This document shows, one piece after another, positions 47,008 to 58,699 of a DNA stretch of 64,000 nucleotides. Location: contig BSBM01001138.1 in assembly GCA_027924585.1 (NCBI GenBank), positions 9,782,001-9,846,000 of the forward strand, read 5' to 3'. This DNA is from Larix kaempferi. Lineage: Eukaryota > Streptophyta > Pinopsida > Pinales > Pinaceae. Under the pieces are notes generated by a model. It did not search any database and had not been told where the DNA came from. It saw nothing but the letters and a program-made list of their open reading frames with translations. The stretch's first letter is position 1. Every line of letters starts with the position of its first letter. A program made the translations under genes and the position numbers.

Positions 47008-47657
47008 TGTTGATGTATATGTAACTTCGGAATGTATTTCACATATATGTATATTGTATTCCTATAGAGATGGTATTATTCCTCTATAAGGAAGTGTCGT
47101 CATTTATATTGTAAGTGTCGTAACTTATACTTGATGGGTTATAAGACCACCTTATTTGGGGTCGGCCCTGTATAAGTCATGTGGGTCAAAGGGTTATTAG
47201 ACCACCCTATTGGGGGTCGGCCATGTGGGTCAAAGGGTTATTAGACCACCCTATTGGGGGTCGGCCCAGTCAGCATTATGTTATGTGGTTAAGTTCGAGC
47301 CTACATGAGTTAGGTAAAAAGGCAAGTCAAGTCAAGTATAAATAGAGTGCGGGAGGCACTCTATTTACTCACTCACTTTTCACACATGCACTCAAGGAGG
47401 AGTGACGCACTTATGGAGGAGGAGGATCTGCTGCTAGGTTATGGATATCTCTCTTGGTTGGTTGTATCATTGCTCTATCTATCTCTGAGGAAGTTATTGG
47501 GGTTTTTCACCTTTATGGTTTTCCCCAAGTAAATCTTTGTGTCTCTTGTGTGCTTGCATTATTGTCTCCATGATTGATATGTTGTAGATATGCTGTACAT
47601 GTTGTTCTCTCAGTTAAGATCCTAGATCAGATTGAAGTAAATTCTGAAAATTTAACA
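47008..47657 (+). mobile_element. Solo copia LTR inserted in copia B gag
   Basis: It starts TGTTGATGTATATG, ends AATTTAACA, and is flanked by the duplication TGGAA (47003-47007 and 47658-47662). It is related to the LTR of copia C but in the opposite orientation, sharing the TATAAATAG promoter (47337-47345) and the region GTTTTTCACC/TTTCCCC. About 650 bp. Confidence 0.9.
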
Positions 47658-48310
47658 TGGAACTTCTTCCCTTTTCCCTTACCTTTCTTGGCATGGGAAA
47701 CAAAGGCTTGGTTCTCCTCAGGTTGAGTGCCATGGAGTCTTTGACGTGCTGCAATCCTTGTCCCCTCTTGAGAGCAATCTGCCCAAATCTTATCAAACTT
47801 TGGTAGTTTGGATCTACCACTTATGCTTTGGATAAAGGACTCCCATGATGGTGGAAGACCATTTAGAGTGTGAAGGGCAAGCTCCTTATCATTAATAGGA
47901 TCTCCACTAGTGCTGAGCTTGTCTCTGAGTTTTGTGATCCTCATAAAGTATGAGGCAATGGATTCTGACTTTGCTATCTTCATATTTGAGAGCTGGTTTC
48001 TCAAAGTCATGGATACATTTAGGCTAGTGTGTTCAAACAGCATCATAATGGTCTTGAACATTTTCCTAGCATTCTTCTTTCCTGAGATTTGAGGAACCAA
48101 ATGGTCTCTCACTGAATCCACAAGAATCCTTCTTGCTTTAGCATCATTCTTCCTCCATCGGGATTTATCCTCTTCGGCTTCTGGTTCAGGGACCTTCTTA
48201 TTTACATATAGCAAGAGATCATTTTCTTCTAGGAGTAGAAGAACCCTAGACTTCCAGGAGATAAAGTTGGAGGCTCCTTCCAAACGATCTTCAACCTTCA
48301 TCCCAATCAT
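47658..48310 (-). pseudogene. Copia B gag, N-terminal part
   Basis: A 218-codon open frame starting MIGMKVEDRLEGASNFISWK, with the UBN2-type gag domain (LLLLEENDLLLYV, MTLRNQLSNMKI, LALHTLNGLPPSWESFIQSI) and a basic GKGKGKK tail. The start is 380 nt after the primer site. Confidence 0.92.
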
Positions 48311-48678
48311 CTTGATTTCAGATCTGGTTCAGAAACCCTAGCAGGAGCTAGGTCAAAAATGAAAGTTAATAATTTGAAAAACTGAACCCACAGGTAAATT
48401 CACCTTGCCAAGGAGAGTTGAATAGAGGGTGGGTTGGTCCAAATCTGTGGAGAGAAATGAGTTAAAACTGAAACCCTAATTCTGCTACAGCGACAGAGTT
48501 AGGTCAAAAATTGAAAGTTCTCGGAATTGAATTTTGTCTTCACCAATAGATTCGCCTTGCCAAAAACGAAATTCCCATGGCTCTTTTTCTTCAAAATGAT
48601 GGATGAAGACTTCACAAGATGAAACCCTAATTCCGACAGGGTTCCGACAATGCTTCGACAATGGCTTCTTCTAGAACT

Positions 48679-48690
48679 GCTATGATACCA
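48679..48690 (-). promoter_or_regulatory. Primer-binding site of copia B
   Basis: Minus strand TGGTATCATAGC directly after the LTR. It matches the tRNA-iMet complement with one change (T for G). Confidence 0.85.
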
Positions 48691-49249
48691 TGTTAAATTT
48701 CATACATTCATAGCATAATAATATAAATGCATAACCAAGATCACTAGAAGCAAGACAAAGCACAAAACAACAACACGGAGTTTACCCTGGGAAACCTAAT
48801 TGGGAAAAACCCAGCAACCTTCGCATAGAGATGATAATCCTGAGATCAGAGTACAAATATGAAAAGAAGAAAATGTGGAAATGTCTTCCACAAGTAGAAA
48901 CCCCAAAACAGCTACCTCCTCTAGCTAGTGCGAAATCTGCTCTCTCCAAGTGATGCGCAAATGCTAAGTGAGTGAATGAGTGATAATGAGGTGCACTAGC
49001 CTCTTATTTATACAAGTGCAAAACTGGAAAAATCCCTAACTGGGCCGACTTTACCTGGGGGCAATAAATAATTTAATTTTAATATGTTTTCTTTTGTTTA
49101 TTTGCACCCCAAGGTTTACATTGATTCTTTCATGTGGTTACATAAATAATTACATCCAGTTCATCTCTCTTAGGAGGTACAAACAAGTACAATTAAAGTA
49201 CAATAAAATATAATGAATAATATCTTTCAAAGTTGTACAAAATCCAACA
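48691..49249 (-). repeat. 5' LTR of copia B (559 bp)
   Basis: Near-identical partner of 39978-40535; a minus-strand TATA box lies at 49004-49012. The few differences suggest a younger insertion than copia C. Confidence 0.93.
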
Positions 49250-49254
49250 TTCTC

Positions 49255-49669
49255 CCACAGCTTCAAGTTGCTCCTTGATTTGAGAGACCCTTGTAAAGTA
49301 TGACTGCATGGTATTTGCATTTTGTATCTTCACATTCTTCAGTTGGTTCCGCAAGGTCATCTTCCGATTTATATTCTTTCCTTCAAATAACTTGGTCAAG
49401 GAATCAAACATCTCTTTAGGTGTCTTCAATGATGACACATCTGGGATGAGATGATCCTTAATAGAATCTGCAATGATTCTCTTAGCCTTAACCAGGTTCT
49501 TCTTGTGTAAGACTTTAACTTTATCTCCCTCTGGAACTGGAACATCTTCATTTACATATGTGTCTAGTTCATTCTCTTCAAGAATTAGTGTAATCTTATA
49601 CTTCCATGCTCGGAAGTTATCAGCCCCTTCAAGCTTGGTGTGGTGAGATATCTTTAATGAGAAACTCAA
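49255..49669 (-). pseudogene. Copia C gag, N-terminal part
   Basis: Starts MSFSLKISHHTKLEGADNF, with RAWKYKITLILEENEL, MTLRNQLKNVKI and a break at EQLEAVGE, where copia B is inserted. The rest of gag is at 39365-39972. Leader between 49670 and 50260 is noncoding. Confidence 0.9.
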
Positions 49670-50260
49670 ATGGAAATAGAAAAGATTTAGGTCTTACCAC
49701 TTGATTTGTTGAAAGTTGAAACTGGATCTGGAGCTGGCTAGGGTTTGACAGAGAAACCCTAAAAATTCAAACTTGGAATTTGAAACTTTTGTCTGGATAG
49801 AAAGATGCGCTTGACTAAGGCGAGCAAGCTAGTACACTTGGATTTTGAAAATTCCAAAAATTGACCCCTAAAAATTGACTTGCGAATTTTGGATCTGCAG
49901 TTTCTGGTCCTTTCTAGTTTTCTGGTTTTCTGGTCCAGAGTCAAACTAGGGTTTGACTTTTCTCGAGGTTCCACCCACTCAAAAACTTCAATCCTGGTCT
50001 CTAAATTTTGATTTTGATGAGGAGCATCTCCCTATGCTGAAAGCACTCCAAAATTCCACTTCTGCGAAAAGCCCTAATTTCCCGCAGAAGTGATAGGCCA
50101 AAAATTGAAAATGCTCAGAATCAACTTCTGCTTTGACAGAAAGATGCGCCTTCCTTAGGTGAGTTAGCCTAGCCTCCTTTTGTTGATGATCTATGGAGAG
50201 AAACCCAAAAATTAAGAAGCCCTAGCTTTTGCAGCTGCACAGTGTCTTCTTCTCAGGTTA

Positions 50261-50272
50261 GCTCTGATTCCA
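50261..50272 (-). promoter_or_regulatory. Primer-binding site of copia C
   Basis: Minus strand TGGAATCAGAGC directly after the LTR, one base off the tRNA-iMet complement TGGTATCAGAGC. Confidence 0.85.
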
Positions 50273-50862
50273 TGTTAGTTTTTCACAATTTAATCAAAAT
50301 TAATCTAGGATCTTACTGAGAGAATAACAAGCACAGCATAAACACAAGGGACACAAAGATTTTCCTCGGGGAAACCATAAAGGAGAAAACCCCACAACTT
50401 CCTCAGAGATAGAATGAGCAACAATACAATAGCAGAAAAGTAAACCCCAAATATAGAGATGGTCTTCAACAGCTTCTCTCTTCTCCACTTGTGCGAACTC
50501 CTCCTCTCTCTCACTAATGCGAATTGAGTGAGTGAGTGAATGAGCAAATAGAGAAGAGCACCCTCTCTATTTATACTTTTACTTTCACTTGACCTTAACC
50601 CTAAACAGGTCGGCCCCTCGGTGTAACTGACTGGGCCGACTTCTCTAGGAGAGTCTAATAACCCTTTAATGACTCAACTCTGGGGTCTAATGCCCCGACA
50701 TACAATGGAGGGTTAACCTCAATGACTTTACATGACTCAAGTACAATAATGACTCTCCCGACCGGAGGAATAAACATCTCCGTCAGAGGTACAATAATAA
50801 AATGCAAATACAACATAAAATATACAAGTGAATATCTTCCGAAGTTAACAATTACATTAACA
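50273..50862 (-). repeat. 5' LTR of copia C (590 bp)
   Basis: Partner of 28807-29395; minus-strand TATA box at 50567-50575. The base after it begins the right copy of the target duplication TGTTT. Confidence 0.93.
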
Positions 50863-50867
50863 TGTTT

Positions 50868-51880
50868 AGATAGCGCACTATTTGCTTCTTGCTCAAAAGT
50901 ACTGTTTGGTGAAAAAGTAGCTTTTCTATGAACAGCTTCATGTACTCTTTCAAAACATAAATAAAGCAGTAAAAAAATTTTGTCAGAAAAAGTAAACTAT
51001 GAGAAAAGGAATTAAAGAGATGAACATAAATGGGCAGAGACCCGTGACCTAGCAATAATGTGGAGGAAAACCATAAGACGTTAGTGGTTCAAAAAACATT
51101 CCACCCTATTGTTACTTCTATACCTGCTATTCTTCTTGAATGCCACCTGCCATGCACCCTGCTTAGTTCTTAGTGGCATGGTCAATGTCTCCACCGGAGA
51201 TGTAGCAGACAGGAAACAAGTCAACTGTTACATAACTGTCAGCTGTATGCAGGCAGCAGTCCAGTTATCTGGCTAATGAGCTGAGCTTAAAGAGGAATAG
51301 AATTGAGCTCTATCTTACATGTATCTACAAAGTCACATAATTCTTGTCTAGGTAATTGGTCAAACTTCATTCATAATACCTGTGACACTTTAATCTGCCA
51401 TTCAAGCCACTCATGTGAATATTATTTTGGTACATATGCTGAAGATAAAGTGCATTGCAACTGTCTTCATCTTACAGAATTCATTTCACAAATCAGTTGT
51501 AAACTCAGTCATATATAACTTCCAAGTTTGCCTGGAAATCATTGCCAAAATAAATCTACCTTCAAGAATAAATGGGGCAGCTTCTTTAGGCTAGCAATTT
51601 TACAACTATTGTAATGATGTTTTTCCAAAAACCCTTTCTAATGACAAAACAAAGTAATCCCTCAACACAAAAAGTATTAACTTAAAATGCTGCCAAAAAC
51701 GGATAAAAGATTTATAGCAGGTTAACTCATTATGCAAAAAAATTAGCTGCAGAGAGAGAACCCCAGTTTATTACAAAATCTAGGTCTATTAATAATTATA
51801 CTTCCACATTGAGTACATCATGATTCTTATCGCAAGGAGACAGTATCTGCAAATTACCAAGCCAAGATTAAAATTCATAC
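50868..51880. other. Right end of the giant intron
   Basis: AT-rich unique-looking DNA between copia C and the third exon. No gene is seen; the ORF at 51303-51518 has no domain. Confidence 0.5.
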
Positions 51881-52378
51881 CTCATCCATAAACAACTGCA
51901 AAAAGGATGACGTGAACTTGTTGCATCTGTTTCTGAAAAAATCACCATTAAAATCTGATAAACAGGAAATCTGCCTCAGCAGCCAATCTTTTAGAGCTGC
52001 AACAGCCCTTTGACCACCTGATTCAACTTTAAGATTCAGCTGAAGAACAGACTTTTCATACTCTGATGCCAAATGAGAACCATCAAAAGAACCAATTCCT
52101 CTGGGACTTTCCAAATCATTTTTTATTAGAATTAAAGAACATTTAAACAGCAAATAGACAGCACGATTCTGCAAATGAATTTTGCAGATCATAGAGTCTT
52201 TGTTGCAATGATTTAAAGAGGTCCAAAACGGAGATCCCACCAAAGAGATCTCGTGGATTTTTCTTTCAGGTAATGAGTAACCAAGGAGATCTGCAGCATG
52301 TTTCCAAAGCAAGTCCAACCATAGGATGAAAGTACAAGGCTTCTGTAGAAAGCAATCACTAATCCTGATCATTAACAT
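51881..52378 (-). CDS. LINES-like host gene, third visible exon
   Basis: 498 bp, exactly 166 codons, phase 0 at both ends. Acceptor TTTTGAATGCAG lies before 52378; donor GTATGA follows 51881. It opens with MLMIRISDCFLQ, joining RHKLL of the previous exon, and ends with CNKFTSSFLQLFMDE, which continues in the exon at 14098. Helix-rich with no catalytic motif. LINES proteins (LINS1 in animals) are poorly understood helical-repeat regulators; the Drosophila founder acts in segmentation and Wnt signalling, and the plant role is unknown to me. An in-frame stop follows directly if the intron is retained. Confidence 0.85.
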
Positions 52379-55300
52379 CTGCATTCAAAACAAGTTGTTT
52401 ACTTGATAGGATCAATATCTCCTCCAATCCAGCAAACAAATAGTATTTTACTCCACAAAAAGTAAAAATCTCAATTTTTGCTATGGTAGATACAATATAA
52501 GCAAAACTACCTACAAGGTGCAAACCATCCAGAGTTGCAAATCTCAAATATGTTTTATTTCTCTAAATAATAGAGATAGATGAATAAAACTATGATGCAT
52601 TCAAAATAAATACAGTTTTAACTTACTCTAAAAAATCATCCAATCTAGAGAACCAATGACATATACTCAACTTATTAAGCACATTAATTTTTTATGGACA
52701 AAGGAATTCAAAGCAACAAGTTCTCAGAACCATCAAGGTGCCCCCCATCCCTTCCTTGGAACCATCAACCATCAAATACGAAATTGCCATGTGTGAAAAC
52801 GTGTCACGAGAGATATACGTGAGCTATCAAGGGATATGCGTGAGCTTGCAAGGGAGATCAAGTACGAGTTATAATAAATGCTAACTTATGATCACTAGGA
52901 GCCAAGCCCATGAGGTGGCCAAGGCGCCTACCATAGCCTTTATTACACTCCCAACAATCCATTTAACCCATGACACATCACCAAATCGTGAATCCACATG
53001 AGGAGGGCGAATTTCTCTATTGAAGATGACTTGTGTTGACTGGATAGTTCACTGAAGTTGACTGGAGTTGATTGGAACCATCATGAATGCTCTGTGCCAT
53101 GTCATTTAGCCTGTTTATTTATTCAATTTGGTTTATTTTGGAGAGATTTGGATTATCTCCAAAATATTCATTTTTAATATTTTGTAATTAATAATTTCTC
53201 TTTTATTGATTTTTTGAGAAATTATTAATTATCAGGCTGAATAAACATCTGAAACTTAGGATAAGTTGGTTTGGGGTTCATGTATGATTTTTGGCTTAGG
53301 AATTAAGCCTCCAATCTCAGAAATCCACCCTCAAACGACTGACATATTACAAATTTGATTTTTCCAATTAAATATTTGGAAAAATAATAAAAAATAACTC
53401 ATCCAATGCATCCGGTAAAAAAATTTCGGACATTGTTTTTAAAAGATGAGGGCCCTAGGAAATGACCATCTAAGACATACATGGTGTCTAGTAGGCTTAT
53501 ATACATCAGTTGGACTCTAATAACCCCCCAAGGCTCAAATTTCAAAATCGGGCATTCCAACTTTGGAGAAAGCGCGAGAAAACCTTGTCGATTATTGCTC
53601 GGCTATAGGCAAAGCAGAATTGACAAGGGCAAAAAACTCCCTGGAATGCCTTAGTTGATAGTCAAGTCATGGGGAACCGAGCCACTCAAAATCCTACTAG
53701 CACACTTATTACAAACCCTGTGGGGCCATGGTCATTTCAACTGAAACATAAAAATGACTAGCCAAAATTGGCTAGAAATGAGAACTAGAGCTTCTAATAC
53801 ACTGAATATGAACATAAATCATGTTCATCAAATGGTGGCTCGTCGGAAGTCCAACTATGGTACAAAAAAGTTGGTAACAGGAGAAGCGGGTGAAAAACTC
53901 GAAAATTATACCTCGTTAAAAAGCAAAGTATAATTAACAAGGGAAAAAACACCTTGGAATACCCGGATTGATGCCTAAGTCTAGGGAAGCCAAGTCTTTT
54001 ACAAAAATCCATCATGCTATGACACTTTATTACAAACCCCATGTGGCATGAACATGTGAAAAAAGTAGAAAAAGGTGGCCCTGAGAGGCTTGATGGACTT
54101 GAAGAACATAGATGGTGAACATCTAAGATGTTCAAACTTTGCCCGCTCGCTTGAAAGTCCAACTATGTATAACTTAGCGGGTAACAACTAGTACTATCCC
54201 ATCCAACAAAGTGCTTTGTGCCTTGTATTATTGTTGATTGGACCTATCAAGACTTTGTTTCTCCTACCTCTCTTGATAATAAAGTTGTGTTGCAAGAAAC
54301 GTGTTGAGTCCTATCGTACCGAGTGCATTTCAACACAAAAACGTGTACAATATAACTTGGAAATGCGTTTCCAGTTGTATGAACACACATCCCAAATGCA
54401 TCCCACATGTGGGAGACACATTTCGAATGGTCAAAATTTAAAAACACACTTCCAAGCCATACCTACATCGTACGGCTGCATTTCCACTTTTTTTTGCCCA
54501 ATTTCCTACATGTTTGACTGTTGGGGTCTAGTGGCCCAATTTTTGCCTATTTTGACTTGGGTTGACTCAATTTGTGACTAGGATTGACCAAAAATGTTGG
54601 CAGTTAATGGTAATGTTAAATTCTTTAAGTAAAATTTGTACTTAAATTCTTAACATTGCCATTAATTGTTTCAGGATGTTAGAGAGTGGTTCCAACCTCG
54701 TTAGACTTCATATGGAGAAAGTAGAATTTTGTATCCCATACAAAATTCAGTAGAATTAACAATTTTAAGGGTTTCAAAATTGGCAAGATTGCAGTATTTT
54801 CATTGGATTCGGTCATGTATTAGGGTATGGGGTTGGCATTTAATAAAGAGCACCAAGCTCTTTGTGTACCCTAATGTTGGTGGTGTTGACTGTTGAACTC
54901 CTTTGTCATGGCCTTAGCAAAAATATACCCTTCTCTCAAGCCAAAAGCATTGATTAGGCATGTTAAGCTTTTTCTACTATTTTTTAAAACTTGAATTAGG
55001 CAAATTCTTCAAAATTGGATGGTGTTGACTGATGTCCCTGGAGGATCAAGTTAGAGGCAAAAGCTAAACGAGAAAGCAACAAGTGAGATTAATCTTGACA
55101 AGGTTTGATTGAATAGGCCTCGGATTTTCTTCTACCTGTTTGAATTTAAAGAAAGTCAATCAGGTAGAAGAAAATCCGAGGCCTATTCAATCAAACCTTG
55201 TCAAGATTAATATTATTAACACATCCATAAAGGCACTGGTTAACTAAATTTTCACTCTTATTTCACACTAAAAACTGAGCTTTCACCTATGATATTCAAT

Positions 55301-57251
55301 CTTGTATCTTATATTAAGATAGGCATTTTAGGCTACTTTAATTCTGTCTTTAGGGACATTAAAGAAAGATTAGCTTGCTGTAATTTATGTTCTGTCGCAA
55401 AAACAAAGAGAAACTATATGTTTTTCTATGTTTCCATGAACAAAATCATAAAAACCCATAGATAAAAAACATCAAAAACACTAAAAACAATTATAATTAA
55501 CTGTTGTAATTTATATTGTTTATATCAAAATTAGTGTAGTTAATTCATCTAAGTTGCATTGGGTTGCTTGCCCAAATTCATGGTCGTTTTCTGCATTGAT
55601 GGTCCTGCATTTTCAGCTCTCAAATCATCTATTACCTTGGTGTTTATTTTCTTGCATTTTCAGCTCTCAAATCATCTATTAGCTTGTTTTTATATCAAAA
55701 GACGCAGATTTATTTTAGGACAGTAAGCTTCAATTTCAATTTAACTGTTATTGAACTTTGTTTGATTGTTAGTTGACCTCACTAAGGATTCCCCCGTGGT
55801 TAGCAAGCACTGACACAAAGTGCAGGGAGATATTGTCACTTGTGTGGTGATAATGCACTGTTTCCATTTGCCTAGGAACCTGACAGTTTCAAGCATTAAT
55901 AGGATTCATTGATTGCCTTTAGGTTATTTTTTCTTGTCAAAAAATAACTTTTTTCTCGCTGGAAACTTGCCCTATAGCAACTAAAACATTTCAAAAAATC
56001 AGGAGATGTTTCTGGATCATGTTAAAACGGTTGCAAATGGCTTGGATACAGCTTGGAAACTCGTTTCCAAGCCATATGCCCTCCGTTTCAGTTTCTAAAA
56101 TGGAATTTGTCATGAGAAGATGTCATTGTGATGGGTGCATACCTGAAGTGACGCTTGTTGGTTATTATTTTCATTTGGATTTGCTAAGTAGGAAATGTCC
56201 TCCCTCTTACACTTCATGAATGTAATTTACATATTTCCTTCTTATTGTAATAGATAATGGGACTATGTAAGAGTTTCTTCATTGTAAGAGTCATTCCAGC
56301 AACTGCTTCATTAAGCTCTTTGATGTTTTAGTAAGAAGAAAGAATTGCATGCCATGAGAATGGTTGTATATCCCTCTTCATTGCAAGTACCTTTAGCATA
56401 ACTTTCAATTTATGACCCCATGCGCCCAATGGCTTCTAGGCACTAGTCCTTTCTTATATACCATCACTCATTCTTAATTCCATGTGAACCCATAATGCGT
56501 TTTGCTAAAGTATATTTCTCCCTTGAGCTTTCACTCTTAGCCTTTAGCAATCCTAGTCATAGGGAAGCCTCCCTTGTGCTAGAGGAGAACTAGCACTAAA
56601 TAGCAGATGAGGGTGGTGAGGTGACAGTGGCCCCCTCTTAGTTCAATTCGTCTTTCACCTAGTGATTTAGGACTTCGTCACTTAAAGTGTGAGATATAGT
56701 TGTAACACATAGTATCTTGAATATTGTTTATGCCATATGGTCTACATATTAGGATCATTTCAACTGTATAAGATAAGATTCCTTCAAATTCTGTTTCAGG
56801 GTAGTTCAAACATGAGCTGCTAGTGATTCCCATGCAAACAATTACTCTTCTACCATTCTATTATGTTGTAGACAAGTTTAAAAAGTCATTACTACATCTT
56901 CATTTTTTTTTTAAATTCAACTATGTGCATTACTTGGTCTTGATGTTGACAAGCAGTCATGTTGAGACACTGAAGCACATGAATTATTCAAAGTTCAAAC
57001 TGCAATGGCATAAAGAAAAGAACAGTTTGTGTTAATGGGTGAAACTGTAAACACAATTTACTCTGAAACATAATATTATTGTAAAACACATTATCTTATA
57101 CCCTTGAGCATTGCCACCAGTATTTCAAGATTTGAATGGAAACAATAATTGTGTAACTTGATTCTGAAACCAAACACACAGAACTACAAGACATTAAGTG
57201 AAATTGCATTTATCATATTTAATCTTGTAAAGACAAGTAAATGAGAGATAC
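52379..57251. other. Intron between third and second visible exons (4.9 kb)
   Basis: Noncoding. It holds a perfect 51-bp inverted repeat at 55088-55211, a diverged direct duplication (about 53570-53760 and 53900-54100), a 29-bp direct repeat (55608-55636 and 55654-55682), a 15-bp stem at 53186-53230, and the block at 56540-56640 shared with two LTR-like regions. No complete mobile element was recognised. Confidence 0.7.
55088..55211. repeat. Perfect 51-bp inverted repeat with a 22-nt loop
   Basis: Left arm 55088-55138 and right arm 55161-55211 are exact reverse complements over all 51 bases. Transcripts from either strand, including the host pre-mRNA, would fold into a perfect hairpin. It could be a young foldback element, a small-RNA precursor or a copying artefact. 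Confidence 0.95.
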
Positions 57252-57938
57252 CAAAAGCTTATGGCGCAGGAAATCTGAAATGCAATCATGTCCTGAGTGA
57301 CTATGTGGAGCAAGACCTTGAACTGAAAGTGCTGGAATCAGTTCATTAACTTTTGCTACCATAGGCCATTGATTTAAAAGATTCCCTCCTTCCACTTCAC
57401 CATTCTTTGAAACAATAACATGGACCAAGGAGCAAAGAATCTGAAGTAAAGACCCTAAAACAAGTTCCTTTTCCACATAATGATGCTCTTTGTTTCTTAG
57501 AGAGAGTGGATGAATCTCACTCGAAGAATTCAAAGTAGAAACAGTTTCTTCCAGAGAAAGCTTATGTAAGAGAATCCAAGCCACATCCACAATGTATGTA
57601 TCTGCAATATGTAAATAGACATCTGCACACTCATCAGTTATAAACTGGCCTGCTTTTAGAATGTTGCGAAGAAGCTCCATTAACCGTGAAGCTGCAATAC
57701 AGCTTCTCTTCAAGCAAGTTGAACCAACAGACAAATTTGAACACCAATTTGCCTTTGTCAAGTACCTAATATAATAAGTAACCTTTGTATCAATAGTACC
57801 AGTAGTAGGGCATATTTGATCAACTGCATATGAGTCAAAGCTGTTTGCCACAGCACAGAATAGGTGGACCTCTAGGTTAAAACAAACACCTTTCAGACAA
57901 GTCCATAGCAAATGAAGAAAAATTTTCCATTTTGAGAC
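57252..57938 (-). CDS. LINES-like host gene, second visible exon
   Basis: 687 bp, 229 codons, phase 0 at both ends. Acceptor CTTTTTTTCAG lies before 57938 and donor GTATCT follows 57252. It starts VSKWKIFLHLLWTCLKG and ends SDFLRHKLL. It is helix-rich, with Leu/Ile/Val heptad-like spacing and no transmembrane or catalytic motif. The junction to the next exon reads RHKLL-MLMIR, a block I associate with plant LINES proteins. The frame runs on to an in-frame stop at 57219 if the intron is not removed. Confidence 0.85.
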
Positions 57939-58076
57939 CTGAAAAAAAGATTATGTAAATGAATATTAATATGGCTGACTCACTCACATATTGAGAATAT
58001 TGCATTTTCAGCACAAACAGTCTAGTTCTTGCAACCAGAACCGTGCTATTAAGTTGCCACAAGATCTGAAGCATAC

Positions 58077-58163
58077 CAATCCTACAAGATAATTGGATAG
58101 AACCAACAGTGTTTTCCCAGCTGAGTGACTGATAAAATCATTTTCCGTTATCAGGAGAACCAC
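58077..58163 (-). CDS. LINES-like host gene, first visible exon
   Basis: 87 bp, 29 codons, phase 0 at both ends. Acceptor GTTTTTTGGACAG lies before 58163 and donor GTATGC follows 58077. It includes the FISHSAGKTLLVLSNYL stretch, which together with the following SKWKIF block is my main ground for the LINES call. The intron to the next exon is 138 bp. The exon has no start codon of its own; the upstream exon or exons were not found. Confidence 0.75.
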
Positions 58164-58699
58164 CTGTCCAAAAAACACATTTATGAACAACACCAACGAG
58201 ATAAAAAAAACGTGCTATTTATCAGCCATCAATACATATCATAATTTGCAATCCTCTCCAATAAGCACATTGAGAACGTGGCTCTTCACTTACTGAATGT
58301 CTGAATCAATCAAAACTAGATTATTTAAGAAAAACATAGCTGTATCCAACTCAGGTGAGATGCAAAATAAACTAAAAGAGTTGAGCTCCTCAGCTAGTCA
58401 TCATATTGTGCATATGCTTAAGTTAACAATTTAACTAATTTATTGACATTAGAATATATAATATTTACAGGTGTTTCTACTTTCAAAGAGGATAATATCA
58501 TAATGCTTGATGTAAATTTTCAGGCACCTATGGACGGTGGCGGGCGCCAGGCAATGGAGGTCATACCAAGTCCTATCTGAAGCCCAGAAGGCTTTCAGGG
58601 CACCTGCTTTTGGAGGCTGGCTAGTGAAAATCTATATGGTGAATTAAACGCTAAAGCTCAAAGTGAGTAAAGCTGACAAATAAATTGCTAAAAAGGTTG
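58164..58699. other. Upstream intron of the LINES-like gene or 5' flank
   Basis: Noncoding AT-rich sequence; no convincing upstream exon. From about 58500 composition changes toward the repeat DNA that follows. Confidence 0.4.

Larger units (their letters stand above)
39978..49249 (-). mobile_element. Ty1/copia element B, nested in the gag gene of copia C
   Basis: The LTRs are 39978-40535 and 48691-49249, nearly identical. The target duplication TTCTC is at 39973-39977 and 49250-49254, and splits the C gag codon run at AVGE/DVENGE. All domains are present in the order gag, protease, integrase, RT, RNase H on the minus strand. It is interrupted by a hAT-like element and a solo LTR. Frameshifts and stops in several domains make it defective. 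Confidence 0.93.
28807..50862 (-). mobile_element. Ty1/copia element C, full-length insertion carrying nested insertions
   Basis: The LTRs are 28807-29395 and 50273-50862. The 5-bp target duplication TGTTT occurs at 28802-28806 and again at 50863-50867, which shows that all DNA between them belongs to one insertion site. The primer site lies inside the right LTR and the polypurine tract inside the left one. Removing the insert at 30922-33799, the solo LTR at 34718-38543 and copia B at 39978-49249 leaves about 6 kb of copia DNA. Most of its integrase seems to be lost between about 38800 and 39360. Confidence 0.92.

Noticed and set aside
51781-51880. A possible exon on the minus strand from 51846 down, after a GCAG, just behind the third exon of the host gene
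   Set aside because: It would need a 34-nt intron, too short for plants, and gives a short tail with a stop. The exon at 14098 fits the family and phase far better.
58304-58390. A minus-strand open stretch with a GTAAGT donor, considered as an upstream exon of the LINES-like gene
   Set aside because: It ends with two extra bases while the next exon starts in phase 0, so joining them creates an immediate stop.
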